Shown here one piece after another: positions 34,719-43,769 of a stretch of 64,000 nt of DNA (the first letter of the stretch is position 1; the number at the start of each line of letters is the position of its first letter). The stretch covers positions 248,001-312,000 of the forward strand of contig NZ_BMMH01000006.1 of assembly GCF_014645735.1 (NCBI RefSeq), read 5' to 3'. The translations under genes and the position numbers were made by a program. Origin of the DNA: Nocardia jinanensis. Lineage in GTDB: Bacteria > Actinomycetota > Actinomycetes > Mycobacteriales > Mycobacteriaceae. The notes beneath the pieces are model-generated. The model saw nothing but the letters and a program-made list of their open reading frames with translations. It was not told where the DNA came from and did no database searches.

Positions 34719-35669
34719 TCAGAGATCGAGCACAAGACGAGGTGTACGACTTCGGGAAACGCAGATCATCATGGCGTCGTTCGCGGCTTGCTCATCCTCG
34801 GTGAGGACCGAATCGCGGTGTTCCGGGCGGCCCGACAGCACAGCGACCTCGCAGGTTCCGCAGGTACCTTCCCGGCAGGAGAAGTCGACCTCCGCGCCGC
34901 CGCGTTGCAGAGCGTCGAGCACCGACTCAGATTCCGCAACCGTCACCACCGCACCGCTGCGCGCGAGTTCGACCTCGAACGCGCCGGCGGGCGCCGCGCT
35001 GACTTCTTTGGGAGCGAACCGTTCGACGTGCAGGGCGAGATGGTCACGCTCGCGGCAGGCGGTTTCGATCGCCCGCAGCAGCGGTTCCGGACCGCAGCAG
35101 TACACCGCGGTATCCGCCCCGGCGGCGTCCAGCGCGGCCGCCAGGTCGAGCAGACCGTATTCGTCCTGTGGGTTCAGGCGGACCTGCTCGGGGTACGCCG
35201 CCGCCAGGTCGGCGGCGAAGGCCATACTCCCCCGCGACCTTCCCCCGTACAGCAGTCGCCACGGCTTCCCCTGTTCGGCGAGGAGCCGCAGCATCGGCAG
35301 CAGCGGGGTGATACCGATACCACCGGCGACGAACAGGTACGAGGGAGCTTCCACCAGCCCGAAATTATTGCGGGGCCCGCCGACCTCGAGCAGATCGCCG
35401 ATTTCCAGCTTGTCGTGGACGAAAACCGACCCGCCCCGCCCGTCCGATTCGCGGAGCACCGCGATACGCAGTGAGGACCGGTCCGTGGGATCGCCGCACA
35501 GTGAGTACTGCCGGGTGATGTCACCCAGAACGAGATCGATATGGGCGCCGGGCGCCCACTCCGCTACCGCCCCGCCGTCCGGATCAGCGAGCGTCACTGT
35601 GACGACGCCGTCCGCGACGGAGTCTTTACCGGCCACCCGCATACGGCGGGTCGTCCGAGTATCACCCAT
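34719..35669 (-). CDS. Phthalate-dioxygenase-reductase-type oxidoreductase
   Basis: A 316-residue reductase of the compact FMN/2Fe-2S type: flavin motif RQYSLCG, NAD-binding VAGGIGITPLLPML, CCGPEPLL, and a C-terminal plant-type [2Fe-2S] domain (CREGTCGTCE, later MMICVSR). It passes electrons from NADH to an oxygenase. The likely clients are the Rieske oxygenases encoded at 41188 and 61817, neither of which has its own reductase nearby. It is divergent from the SDR at 35808 across a promoter containing a 13-bp inverted repeat. Confidence 0.92.
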   Translation of the reverse strand: MGDTRTTRRMRVAGKDSVADGVVTVTLADPDGGAVAEWAPGAHIDLVLGDITRQYSLCGDPTDRSSLRIAVLRESDGRGGSVFVHDKLEIGDLLEVGGPRNNFGLVEAPSYLFVAGGIGITPLLPMLRLLAEQGKPWRLLYGGRSRGSMAFAADLAAAYPEQVRLNPQDEYGLLDLAAALDAAGADTAVYCCGPEPLLRAIETACRERDHLALHVERFAPKEVSAAPAGAFEVELARSGAVVTVAESESVLDALQRGGAEVDFSCREGTCGTCEVAVLSGRPEHRDSVLTEDEQAANDAMMICVSRSRTPRLVLDL

Positions 35670-35705
35670 CACCTCTCCGTTCCCTCTCCGATAAATCTTA
35701 TGCTT

Positions 35706-35774
35706 TTAGTTTAATCAGAGGCAATAGCCACGTGGGGCGATCCTCCATAGATAACACATACCTGATAAAACTAA
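35706..35774. promoter_or_regulatory. Divergent promoter with long-spaced inverted repeat
   Basis: TTAGTTTAATCAG (35706-35718) and CTGATAAAACTAA (35762-35774) are inverted copies with one mismatch, 43 bp apart, in an AT-rich gap between the reductase and SDR genes. Each may be a binding half for a regulator bridging both promoters; TetR (36860) is the nearest candidate. Confidence 0.55.
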
Positions 35775-35807
35775 TACTGTTAGCTAACCGACGAGAGGAG
35801 ACGGTGG

Positions 35808-36593
35808 ATGAGTACAGCGGTGTCGCAGGGCGGATCGGTACTCGACCTCTTCCGCCTCACCGGCCGCGTGGCCGTGGTGACCGGGGCGGGCAGCGGACTC
35901 GGAGCAGGGTTCGCCCGGGCGCTGGGCGAGGCAGGCGCCGATATCGTGGTCGCGGGACGGCGACGCGATAAGCTCGACCAGGTCGCCGATAGCGTGACCG
36001 CCCTGGGACGGCGCTGTCTGGCGGTGCCGACCGATGTCACCGACCCCGGCCAGTGCGAGGCATTGGCGCGCGCTGCCGTCGCCGAATTCGGCCGGCTCGA
36101 TGTACTGGTGAACAACGCGGGTGTCACTCACACCGCGCCGGCCACCCGTGAGGACCCCGACGACTATCGGAAGGTGCTGGAGGTCAATCTTTTCGGGGCG
36201 TACTGGGCGGCGCAGGCGTGCGCGCGGGTGATGCGCCCCGGCTCGAGCATCGTCAATGTCTCGAGCATGCTCGGGCTGGTCAAGTCGGTATTGCCGCAGG
36301 CCGCCTACGCGTCCAGCAAGGCAGGCCTCATCGGGTTGACGCGCGATCTCTCGCATCAGTGGGCCGGGCGAAAAGGTATCCGCGTCAATGCGATAGCGCC
36401 GGGTTTCGTCGACACCGACATGATCGGCGAGATGTCCACCGACACCCTGAACGAATTCCTGCGGGACTGCTCCCTCGGCCGTACCGCCACGCAGCGCGAG
36501 ATCGACGCGGCCGTGGTGTTCCTGGCCGGCCCCGCCGCGAGCTATATCACCGGCTCCACCCTCGCCGTCGATGGCGGCGCGTCCGGCCACTGA
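35808..36593 (+). CDS. SDR-family oxidoreductase
   Basis: A 261-residue classical SDR with TGAGSGLG, NNAGV, Tyr167/Lys171 (YASSK) and LAVDGGASGH at the end. The residue pattern VVAGRRRDK after strand 2 suggests NADP use. ATG 35808 follows GAGGAGA. It is followed by a hydrolase remnant and a TetR gene. The likely role is oxidation of a hydroxyacyl or ring alcohol in the neighbouring CoA pathways. Confidence 0.9.
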   Translation: MSTAVSQGGSVLDLFRLTGRVAVVTGAGSGLGAGFARALGEAGADIVVAGRRRDKLDQVADSVTALGRRCLAVPTDVTDPGQCEALARAAVAEFGRLDVLVNNAGVTHTAPATREDPDDYRKVLEVNLFGAYWAAQACARVMRPGSSIVNVSSMLGLVKSVLPQAAYASSKAGLIGLTRDLSHQWAGRKGIRVNAIAPGFVDTDMIGEMSTDTLNEFLRDCSLGRTATQREIDAAVVFLAGPAASYITGSTLAVDGGASGH

Positions 36594-36614
36594 ACAGCAG
36601 AGGAGATTCGAGCC

Positions 36615-36802
36615 ATGACCTCGACCAGCACCGTTGTGCGCCTACGGGACGCGGGTGTCACACTCGTCGCCGACCGCTTCGAACCCGCGGCCGGCGCGGA
36701 CCACGGCACCGTGGCGACGACAACGATGTGCTGACCGAGGGACTGCTCACCTTCCTCGACGAGTCGGTGCCGCACCCTGGGCCCGGCCCCGCCGCACGTT
36801 AG
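36615..36802 (+). pseudogene. Alpha/beta-hydrolase relic with an internal deletion
   Basis: From ATG 36615 (after GAGGAG) the frame gives MTSTSTVVRLRDAG, DRFEPAAGADHGTV, a typical alpha/beta-hydrolase N-terminus just before the oxyanion strand. It then jumps, in another frame, to GDDNDVLTEGLLTFLDE, a typical C-terminus. The catalytic core (about 200 codons) is missing and the original frame stops at 36734. A single deletion explains it. Confidence 0.65.
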
Positions 36803-36859
36803 GATCAACCTCACAACGCTAGGTAAGTCGCCTGGCGCGACCCGAGTGGAAAGCCGCCT

Positions 36860-37495
36860 ATGCCTCGCCCGTCGCAACCGCTGATCAGCCGCTCCTCGGT
36901 GGTGGCGGCTTCCATCGAGATCATCGACACCGAGGGCTTGGACGCGTTCAGCCTGCCACGGCTCGCCAAACATCTCGGCGTGCGCGCACCCTCGCTGTAC
37001 CACCATTTCGCGGATAAATCGGAGATCCTGGCCGCTGTCGCACGCCACATCGCCGGGGCGGGAAGCATTCCGCGCCGTAAACCCGGTCCGGATTGGCCCG
37101 AGTTCTTCGTCGCCCTCGCGCTGAACCTGCGCCGCTCGATCCTGCGCCACCGCAATGCCGCGCCGATCCTGTTGCAGTACCTGCCCCGGGATCTACTCAT
37201 CAGCACATACGAGGAAACCGCCCGTTTCCTCGCCGATTCGGGCGTACCACCGCATCTGCACGTGCAGATTCTCGACGGGATGGAACGGATCACCCTGGGA
37301 GCCGCGCTCACCGAGGCGATGCGCGGGCCCAGCACACGGTCCACGATCTTCCCGAATGTCGACGCGGACTCCCAGCCCGTGCTGACCGTCGCGCTGGCGG
37401 CGAACAGGATGACCTCCAAGCAACTGTTCGAGGAAATGGTCCGCAGCTTCCTGCACGGCGTGGTGCGCGACGCGGAGGTCGCCGTGCCCGCCTGA
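36860..37495 (+). CDS. TetR-family regulator
   Basis: A 211-residue regulator: HTH in VVAASIEIIDTEGLDAFSLP and LGVRAPSLYHHFADKSEIL, with a C-terminal ligand domain of the TetR_C_1 kind (AAPILLQYLPRDLL, MERITLGAALTEAM). It follows the SDR and hydrolase relic and precedes a terminator. CTAGGT-like sites upstream of its own start and the CTTTAGGT sites at 50.3 and 52.6 kb are candidate targets. Confidence 0.9.
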   Translation: MPRPSQPLISRSSVVAASIEIIDTEGLDAFSLPRLAKHLGVRAPSLYHHFADKSEILAAVARHIAGAGSIPRRKPGPDWPEFFVALALNLRRSILRHRNAAPILLQYLPRDLLISTYEETARFLADSGVPPHLHVQILDGMERITLGAALTEAMRGPSTRSTIFPNVDADSQPVLTVALAANRMTSKQLFEEMVRSFLHGVVRDAEVAVPA

Positions 37496-37510
37496 CCAGC
37501 GAGCGAATTC

Positions 37511-37543
37511 GGCCGGCACGAGGGGGGCGACCTCGTACCGGCC
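37511..37543. terminator. Bidirectional terminator hairpin
   Basis: GGCCGGCACGAGG (37511-37523) pairs with CCTCGTACCGGCC (37531-37543) with one mismatch and a 7-nt loop, between the convergent TetR and aldehyde dehydrogenase genes. The stem is very stable; there is no T-tract, as is common in actinobacteria. Confidence 0.75.
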
Positions 37544-37581
37544 GATCCAGCGCAGTGTCGATTCCTGCGCGGGCTTCCTCG

Positions 37582-39075
37582 CTAGTGCCCGGATGCGGGC
37601 ATATGGACCGTCTTCGTCTCGAAGAACTCCGCGAGTCCCTCGACGCCGCCTTCCCGGCCCACCCCGGACTGTTTGTAGCCACCGAACGGCAGGGTGAAAT
37701 CGATGACCGAACCGTTGACGCTCACGGTCCCGGTCCGGATCCGCTGGGCCAGCGCGTAACCGCGCTCCAGGTCCTCGGTGTACACCGCACCGGACAGCCC
37801 GTAGATCGAATCGTTGGCGAGGGCGACCGCATCGTCCTCGTCCTCATAGGTGATGAGCGAGATGACCGGGCCGAACACCTCCTCCTGGGCGATGCGCATA
37901 TCGTTGCGCACCCCGTCGATCAGGGTGGGGGCGACGAAGTAGCCCCGGTCGAGCCCGTCCGGGCGGCCGCCGCCGGTGAGCACTGTCGCCCCGTCCCGGA
38001 CCGCGGAGTCGATGTAGTTCTGCACCCGCTCCTGATGACGCGCTCCGGCGAGCGGACCGAGAAAATTCTCCGGTGCCCACGGATTGCCCATCGGCAGCGC
38101 GGAATACGCGGCAGACAACGCCGCGGCGACCTCGTCATGGCGCTTACGCGATACCAGTACCCGGGTCAGCGCGATACACGCCTGCCCCGACTGCATACAT
38201 CCACCCATGGGCAGCGACTGCAGGACGTGGTTCAGATCCGCGTCGTCGAGAACGATGGCCGCGGATTTCCCACCCAGTTCCAAGGAGACCCGGGCGATCC
38301 GCTGCGCGGCGAGCGCGGCGATCCGGCGCCCCGCCCCGGTGGAGCCGGTGAAGGTGATGTGGTCGACGCCCGGGTTGGTGACCAGGGTTTCCGAAACCTC
38401 CCGGTCGGCGAGGAGAACGCTCACCACACCTTCCGGAATCCGGCCCTCGGCAACGAGTTCGGCGATCACATCGGCGAACACGGCGGGCGACGCCGGTGCG
38501 TCCGGAGCACCTTTGAGGATCACCGAACAGCCCGCCGCGAGCGCGGGCGCGACCTTGAACGCGATCGTGCCGATGGGGCCGTTCCACGGGATGATGGCCG
38601 CGACGACGCCGGTGGGTTCGGACAGGATGCGCGAAATCCCACCGTCGGCGCGGGTCCGATCCTCACGAACCGTGAAGTTGCGGGCCTCCTCCGCGACCGC
38701 CCGGAACAGGCTCGCGGTCATCTGCTGGGTGCCGGCACTGACCGTGACCGGCACGCCGACCTCGAGCACGCCGAGGGTGGTGAGTTCGTCCCTCCGCTCG
38801 TCGAGCCGGGTCGCGATCTCATCGATCACCGCTGCCCGTTCGGCCATGGACTTACCGGCCCAGATGCCCGAGTCGAACGATTGCCGGGCAGCGTCGACGG
38901 CACGTCGGACATCCTGCTCGGTGGCACTGCGGATACGGGCCACAGTTTTTTCGCTCCACGGATCGATCAGTTCGATCCATTCGTCGCCGGTGGAGTCGGT
39001 CCAGCGGCCGCCGATGAACACCTGCTCCCGGTCGGTGACCGGCGGTGCGGACAGGGCGGTATCGGTGGTTGTCAT
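37582..39075 (-). CDS. Aldehyde dehydrogenase family protein
   Basis: A 497-residue NAD(P)-dependent aldehyde dehydrogenase. Visible are IIPWNGPIG, FTGSTGAGRRI, the catalytic Glu in LELGGKSA, the catalytic Cys in QSGQACIALTR, and EEVFGPVIS near the C-terminus. It should oxidise an aldehyde to its acid, feeding a CoA ligase. It lies 15 bp after the mycofactocin-coupled SDR gene, suggesting a two-step alcohol-to-acid oxidation. Confidence 0.93.
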   Translation of the reverse strand: MTTTDTALSAPPVTDREQVFIGGRWTDSTGDEWIELIDPWSEKTVARIRSATEQDVRRAVDAARQSFDSGIWAGKSMAERAAVIDEIATRLDERRDELTTLGVLEVGVPVTVSAGTQQMTASLFRAVAEEARNFTVREDRTRADGGISRILSEPTGVVAAIIPWNGPIGTIAFKVAPALAAGCSVILKGAPDAPASPAVFADVIAELVAEGRIPEGVVSVLLADREVSETLVTNPGVDHITFTGSTGAGRRIAALAAQRIARVSLELGGKSAAIVLDDADLNHVLQSLPMGGCMQSGQACIALTRVLVSRKRHDEVAAALSAAYSALPMGNPWAPENFLGPLAGARHQERVQNYIDSAVRDGATVLTGGGRPDGLDRGYFVAPTLIDGVRNDMRIAQEEVFGPVISLITYEDEDDAVALANDSIYGLSGAVYTEDLERGYALAQRIRTGTVSVNGSVIDFTLPFGGYKQSGVGREGGVEGLAEFFETKTVHMPASGH

Positions 39076-39090
39076 GGCGCGGTGCCTTTC

Positions 39091-39915
39091 TCAGCGATTG
39101 TTGTAGCCGGCGTCGACGGGCAGGGTGACGCCGGTGATGTAGCGGGCCTCGTCGGACGCGAGGAAGACCAAGGCGTTGCTGATATCGACGGCCTCGATCA
39201 ACTCGACCGGCATCGGGTTCTTGTACGCGTCGTCGTTGGCGACATCAGGATTGGCGTCGACGAATGCGCCGTATTCGGCATTGGCGACCATCGGAGTGTT
39301 CACCCCGGTGGGGTGGATGGTGTTGACCCGGATGAAGTGCTTCGCGAGCTGCTTCGAGTACAGCCGCATGAGCCCGACGACTCCGTGCTTGGCGGCAGAG
39401 TATCCGGCCTGCCCCGGGAAGGTGCTCAGGCCGATACTGCGCAGACCGGCGGCGGAACTGGTGATCGCGATGGAGCCACCCTCCCCGCGCTCGATCATGC
39501 CGGGGACGGTCACCTCCAGCGTGTGCCAGACGCCGGTGAGCATGGTGTCGACCGCGTCGTGCCACGCCTGCGGCTCGCTGCCCTGGTCCAGCACCGGCAT
39601 GATGCCGGCGTTGGCGACCACGGTGTCGACGTACCCGAATTCGGCGAGACCCGCGTCGTAGGCCCGCTGCACATCGTCGCGATCGCGCACATCACCGATG
39701 GTGGTGACGATCCGGCCGCCCGCTTTCTCGACCAGGCGCACTGTCTCGGCGAGGTCGTCCTCGGTCGCCATCGGGTAGAACACCGACGGGATCTGGGCAC
39801 AGATATCCATCCCGATGATGGCGGCGCCTTCTTCGGCCAGCCGGACGGCGTGTGAACGCCCTTGGCCGCGCGCCACACCGGTGATGAACGCGACCTTGCC
39901 GTCGAGACGTTTCAT
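39091..39915 (-). CDS. Mycofactocin-coupled SDR-family oxidoreductase
   Basis: A 274-residue SDR whose N-terminus GKVAFITGVARGQGRSHAVR followed by LAEEGAAIIGMDICAQIP matches the mycofactocin-associated subfamily, which retains a tightly bound NAD that is re-oxidised by mycofactocin. YSAAK holds the catalytic pair. It implies that the host makes mycofactocin, although no mft genes are in the window. It is upstream of, and probably co-transcribed with, the aldehyde dehydrogenase. Confidence 0.9.
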   Translation of the reverse strand: MKRLDGKVAFITGVARGQGRSHAVRLAEEGAAIIGMDICAQIPSVFYPMATEDDLAETVRLVEKAGGRIVTTIGDVRDRDDVQRAYDAGLAEFGYVDTVVANAGIMPVLDQGSEPQAWHDAVDTMLTGVWHTLEVTVPGMIERGEGGSIAITSSAAGLRSIGLSTFPGQAGYSAAKHGVVGLMRLYSKQLAKHFIRVNTIHPTGVNTPMVANAEYGAFVDANPDVANDDAYKNPMPVELIEAVDISNALVFLASDEARYITGVTLPVDAGYNNR

Positions 39916-40097
39916 GAATTTCTCTTTCTCGCTGAGGTTTTCGAAGAGATCGATGCCGGGGTGAATTCCCCGCTCCCGTGCACCGGCCCGCTGCCGACGC
40001 GGGCGCGGAACTGATGCCGAATGACTGTGAGTGGTGTCACAACAAAGTACTGCGGACCATCGCCGCGGTCAACACGGAACAGAAAACGTTTTTTATC

Positions 40098-41033
40098 TCA
40101 TGTTTCAGATACACCGAACAATGTGTGCGTCTCCTCCTGCTCGAAGGACAACAACCGCAACGTCCGGACAGCACGCTCATCGGCGGGATCCACCCGGATC
40201 AGCGCCACCTGCGCGCCGGCGTCCCGCATCTCCCCCAATGCGCGCGTCAGCAGCGCCGAGCCGATCCCGCGCCTACCGGCACGCGGCGCGACGGCGGCGG
40301 CCCGGATCCAGGCGCCACGGAATTCGGCGTAGGGGGTGGTTCCCGCGTCGAACCGAACCAGGCCCACCGGACCCCGCGCATCACCGACGGCGATCACCCG
40401 GCCGGGTCCGGGCACCGATGCCGCGGCGAGTGTGTCCGGCAGCACCGCAGCCGCGAATTCGGCCGCACCGCCCCATCCGTCGGCAGAGCGCGACCCCGGT
40501 ATCTCGATGCCGACGTCGACTGCGCCGAGCGGGACGGCCCACGGCCCGGACAGATGCCGCACCAGCGTCCACCGCCGGTCGACCGCGGCGATGCCGAAGC
40601 GCGCGGCCAGCCGCTCGGTTGCCGGATGAGTACCGTAGGCCCACGCGCGCAACCTCCGCGCACCGGTCCCGCACCATCCGCCCGGTACAGCGACCTCCAG
40701 GCCCAGTTCTTCCACCAGCAGAGTGGCGACCCCACGCGAGCGATAGTCCGGGTGCACCACGAACCGCACGGTGCCCAGCCCGTCCGGATCCACCCGGAGG
40801 TTCAGATAGGCCACGGTCACCCACGGCGCGTCCGCGCGCATGCTCAGATCACGACGGGCGCGGATGGGCAGATGCGCGACGCGGACCGCACCGCGCGAAC
40901 GTTGACCGGGCACGCTCGCGTCGATGGTGGAGAAACCGGCCTCCGCGTCGTACTCGGCCGCGGCGCCGATCAGCGCGGTTACCTGCGCGAGGTCCGCGGC
41001 ATCCAGTTCGGGACACCATCGGTAAGAGATCAT
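40098..41033 (-). CDS. Tandem GNAT acetyltransferase, MshD-like
   Basis: A 311-residue protein with two GNAT domains: FVVHPDYRSRGVATLLVEEL in the first and AAVAPRAGRRGIGSALLTRA in the second, plus a C-terminal ADERAVRTLRLLSFE. The architecture and size match mycothiol synthase (MshD), which acetylates Cys-GlcN-Ins with only one active domain. The loop sequences are not close enough to the MshD consensus to be sure, so a paralogue is equally possible. ATG 41033 follows GGAG. Divergent from the Rieske oxygenase gene. Confidence 0.75.
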   Translation of the reverse strand: MISYRWCPELDAADLAQVTALIGAAAEYDAEAGFSTIDASVPGQRSRGAVRVAHLPIRARRDLSMRADAPWVTVAYLNLRVDPDGLGTVRFVVHPDYRSRGVATLLVEELGLEVAVPGGWCGTGARRLRAWAYGTHPATERLAARFGIAAVDRRWTLVRHLSGPWAVPLGAVDVGIEIPGSRSADGWGGAAEFAAAVLPDTLAAASVPGPGRVIAVGDARGPVGLVRFDAGTTPYAEFRGAWIRAAAVAPRAGRRGIGSALLTRALGEMRDAGAQVALIRVDPADERAVRTLRLLSFEQEETHTLFGVSET

Positions 41034-41062
41034 CCGTACTCCTCGACGAGCGGAAGCTGGCC

Positions 41063-41130
41063 CTAAATCTAACGGTAGTCGGTTTTCGGGGCAATGCCCC
41101 GCGCTTTACAGGTAAAACTAACTGATTTAG
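41063..41130. promoter_or_regulatory. Divergent promoter with nested inverted repeats
   Basis: CTAAATC (41063-41069) and GATTTAG (41124-41130) flank a 13-bp palindrome GGGGCAATGCCCC (41088-41100) in the gap between the GNAT and Rieske genes. The outer arms resemble other CTAAA-type sites in the window; regulation of the oxygenase operon is likely, the regulator unknown. Confidence 0.5.
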
Positions 41131-41187
41131 ATTTAAGCAAGGATCGGCGGCGGTCACGCCGCCGCGCATCAGATTGGAGGTAACCCG

Positions 41188-42357
41188 ATGACCGAGGTCG
41201 GAGCACCCCGCGAGGAGCGCATTCGGCGCACCCTCGACCACCTGCGCAACGACACCACCGACGCGTTCGAGCACACCACCTGGTTCGAACCCGAGGAGTT
41301 CACCGATACCGCTGTCGCCAAGCGCGAACGCGATCTCGTCTTCGGCCGGGTGCCCAGCATCGTCGCGCACGGTTCCGAGATTCCGCGCGCCGGCGATTTC
41401 TTCACCCTGCAGTTGCCCCGGAACAACGTGATCGTGGTCCGCCAGCGCGACGGCAGCGTCAAAACCCTGGTCAACCTGTGCCGGCATCGCGGTGCCATGG
41501 TCGAGAAAGAGGAGAAGGGCCGTTGCCGGTTGTTCTCCTGCCCTTACCACCGCTGGTCCTACGACACCGACGGCAGTCTGCGGACCATCACCCGCGACAA
41601 CACCTTCGGCGAGGCCGAACGAGCGCAGATGGGCCTCGTCGCATTGCCCACCGAGGAGCGGCACGGATTCATCTGGGTGATCGACGACGCCGGCGCCGAG
41701 ATCGACGTCGCGACCTGGTTAGGACCCGAGATGGACGCTGTCCTGGCGTCCTACAACCTCGAATCGCTGGTCACGGTACGCAGCGAAGGTTTCGACGAGC
41801 CGGTCAACTGGAAGATCATGCAGGACGCCTTCCTCGACGGCTACCACATCCAATACGCGCATCCGAACACCGCCGCCAAGCACATCCACACCAACGTGCT
41901 CGCCTTCGACGATTTCGGCCGGCACTGCCGCTTCATCGCCCCGCGCAAATCGATCGACCGCTGGATCGAGGAGGACCCCGGCGACCGCAGCCTCGCGGGT
42001 CACGTCACCGAAACCCATTTCCTGCTGCCCAACAGCACCCTGCTGCGCCAGCCCGACCACTTCCAGCTGCTCACCTTCCGGCCCCACCCCACCGACCCCC
42101 AGCGCAGCCGCATGGAGATGCGCCTGATCGTGCCCAAGGTGGAGGACACCGAGATGACCGAGGAGCGCTGGACCCGGCTGTGGGACAAGAACTGGGAGAT
42201 CCTGCTGGCCGTGCTGCACGCCGAAGACTTCCCGCTGCTGCGCGATTCCCAGGTGAGCATGGCCAGTGCGAATGCCGGGCGGATGATTTTGGGCCGCAAC
42301 GAGGTGGCCAACCAGGTGTTCCGCCGCGGCGTGCAGCAACTACTCGCCCAGCCCTGA
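41188..42357 (+). CDS. Rieske aromatic-ring-hydroxylating oxygenase, alpha subunit
   Basis: A 389-residue oxygenase. The Rieske cluster ligands are C98-H100 (CRHRG) and C118-H121 (CPYHRW); mononuclear iron ligands H220 and H225 lie in DGYHIQYAH, with D213 as the likely bridge. No beta subunit is present, so it is probably of the alpha-only type (as KshA or phthalate-type oxygenases). Co-transcribed with the acyl-CoA dehydrogenase 26 bp downstream. Paralogous to the protein encoded at 61817. Electrons could come from the reductase encoded at 34719. Confidence 0.92.
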   Translation: MTEVGAPREERIRRTLDHLRNDTTDAFEHTTWFEPEEFTDTAVAKRERDLVFGRVPSIVAHGSEIPRAGDFFTLQLPRNNVIVVRQRDGSVKTLVNLCRHRGAMVEKEEKGRCRLFSCPYHRWSYDTDGSLRTITRDNTFGEAERAQMGLVALPTEERHGFIWVIDDAGAEIDVATWLGPEMDAVLASYNLESLVTVRSEGFDEPVNWKIMQDAFLDGYHIQYAHPNTAAKHIHTNVLAFDDFGRHCRFIAPRKSIDRWIEEDPGDRSLAGHVTETHFLLPNSTLLRQPDHFQLLTFRPHPTDPQRSRMEMRLIVPKVEDTEMTEERWTRLWDKNWEILLAVLHAEDFPLLRDSQVSMASANAGRMILGRNEVANQVFRRGVQQLLAQP

Positions 42358-42383
42358 GACGGAAGAACGAAGGAGACCCGACC

Positions 42384-43535
42384 GTGCAGAGCGACCTCTT
42401 CGACGAAGACCACGAACTGTTCCGCGCTTCGGTGCGCGGATTCGTCGACAAACACGTCGTACCGAATATGGAGAAGTGGGACGCCCAGCGCCTCATCGAC
42501 CGCGATATCTGGCTCGCCGCCGGCCGCCAGGGCATCCTCGGCCTGTCCGTACCGGAGGAATTCGGCGGCCCCGCCGAAACCGACTACCGCTACCGGGTGA
42601 TCATCCAGGAGGAGATCGCCCGCGCCGGTGCCTCGGCACTGCAGTCCGGTTTCTCCACCAACGACGATATCGTCCTCAACTACCTGCTCCGCCACGCCAC
42701 CGACGACCAGCGCCGCCGCTGGCTACCCGGATTCGTCACCGGGCAGACCATCGGCGCCATCGCGATGAGCGAACCCGGCGCGGGCAGCGATCTGCGGGCC
42801 GTCACCACCACCGCGGTACCCGACGGCGACGACTGGATCATCAACGGCGCAAAAACCTTCATCACCAGCGGTATCCTCGCCGACCTGGTGATCGTCTTCG
42901 CCAAGACCGACCCCGAGGCCGGCTCCAAAGGATTCAGTCTGTTCGTCGTCGAGGACGGTACCGCCGGTTTCACCCGCGGCCGCAAACTGGACAAGGTCGG
43001 CCTGCACGCCCAGGACACCGCGGAACTGTTCTTCGACAATGTCCGGGTGCCGGCCGCGAACCTGCTCGGTGAGCGCGGCGCCGGATTCGCCTACCTCATG
43101 CAGTCGCTGCCGCTGGAACGCCTCGGTATCGGTATCGCGGCCCAGGTCTCGGCCGAGGCGGTGTTCGGCTGGACCATGGACTACGTGAAAGAACGCACCG
43201 CGTTCGGCAAGCGGATCGGCGAATTCCAGGGAATGGGTTTCGATCTCGCGCAACTGCGCACCGCCGTGGAGGTCTCCCGCGCCTATCTCGACCGCTGCGT
43301 CCGGGAACACAACAGCGGCACTCTCACCGCGGTGGACGCGGCCAAGGCCAAGCTGTGGGCCACCGAACTACAGGGCCGGGTCATCGACGCCGGGGTCCAG
43401 TTCCACGGCGGATACGGATACATGATGGAGTACCCCGTCGCCCGGGCGTATCTGGATCACCGCATCCAGCGGATCTACGGCGGCACCAACGAGATCATGA
43501 AAGAGATCATCCACCGCGACCTGATGAAAGCCTGA
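42384..43535 (+). CDS. Acyl-CoA dehydrogenase
   Basis: A 383-residue flavoprotein starting at GTG 42384 after AAGGAGA. AMSEPGAGSDLRAV and the C-terminal FHGGYGYMMEYPVAR and IYGGTNEIMKEII, with the catalytic Glu in the TNE position, are full family signatures. It introduces a 2,3-double bond into an acyl-CoA, feeding the enoyl-CoA hydratases nearby. Its pairing with a Rieske oxygenase is unusual and suggests that the oxygenase acts on, or makes, an acyl-CoA. Confidence 0.94.
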   Translation: MQSDLFDEDHELFRASVRGFVDKHVVPNMEKWDAQRLIDRDIWLAAGRQGILGLSVPEEFGGPAETDYRYRVIIQEEIARAGASALQSGFSTNDDIVLNYLLRHATDDQRRRWLPGFVTGQTIGAIAMSEPGAGSDLRAVTTTAVPDGDDWIINGAKTFITSGILADLVIVFAKTDPEAGSKGFSLFVVEDGTAGFTRGRKLDKVGLHAQDTAELFFDNVRVPAANLLGERGAGFAYLMQSLPLERLGIGIAAQVSAEAVFGWTMDYVKERTAFGKRIGEFQGMGFDLAQLRTAVEVSRAYLDRCVREHNSGTLTAVDAAKAKLWATELQGRVIDAGVQFHGGYGYMMEYPVARAYLDHRIQRIYGGTNEIMKEIIHRDLMKA

Positions 43536-43769
43536 TCTGTGGCCGTGGGCTCCCACCCACTCGAGCTCGTTCTCGACCCACCCGGACAGTGAGTCCACGG
43601 CCCACCACGCTCCAACAAGAACGGCTGCCCGTCGCTGTACCGGACCGACCGCAATACCTATGTTGTTCAAGGTCGGCGGATGCCCGGGAACGATGGAGTG
43701 CTGGAGATCCCACACCCGCTACTCACGTTCCTCGAACCGGGTACATGTCTGGGTGTGTTGCTCCAGGAC

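Noticed and set aside
37093..39855. A 920-codon open frame on the + strand antisense to the aldehyde dehydrogenase and SDR genes
   Set aside because: It is a reading-frame shadow of strongly G/C-biased genes on the opposite strand: no family motif, Gly/Asp/Arg-rich composition, and two well-supported genes lie opposite.
41478..42383. A possible long 5' extension of the acyl-CoA dehydrogenase
   Set aside because: This part overlaps the Rieske gene out of frame and is Arg/Pro-rich; the GTG at 42384 with AAGGAGA is the natural start.
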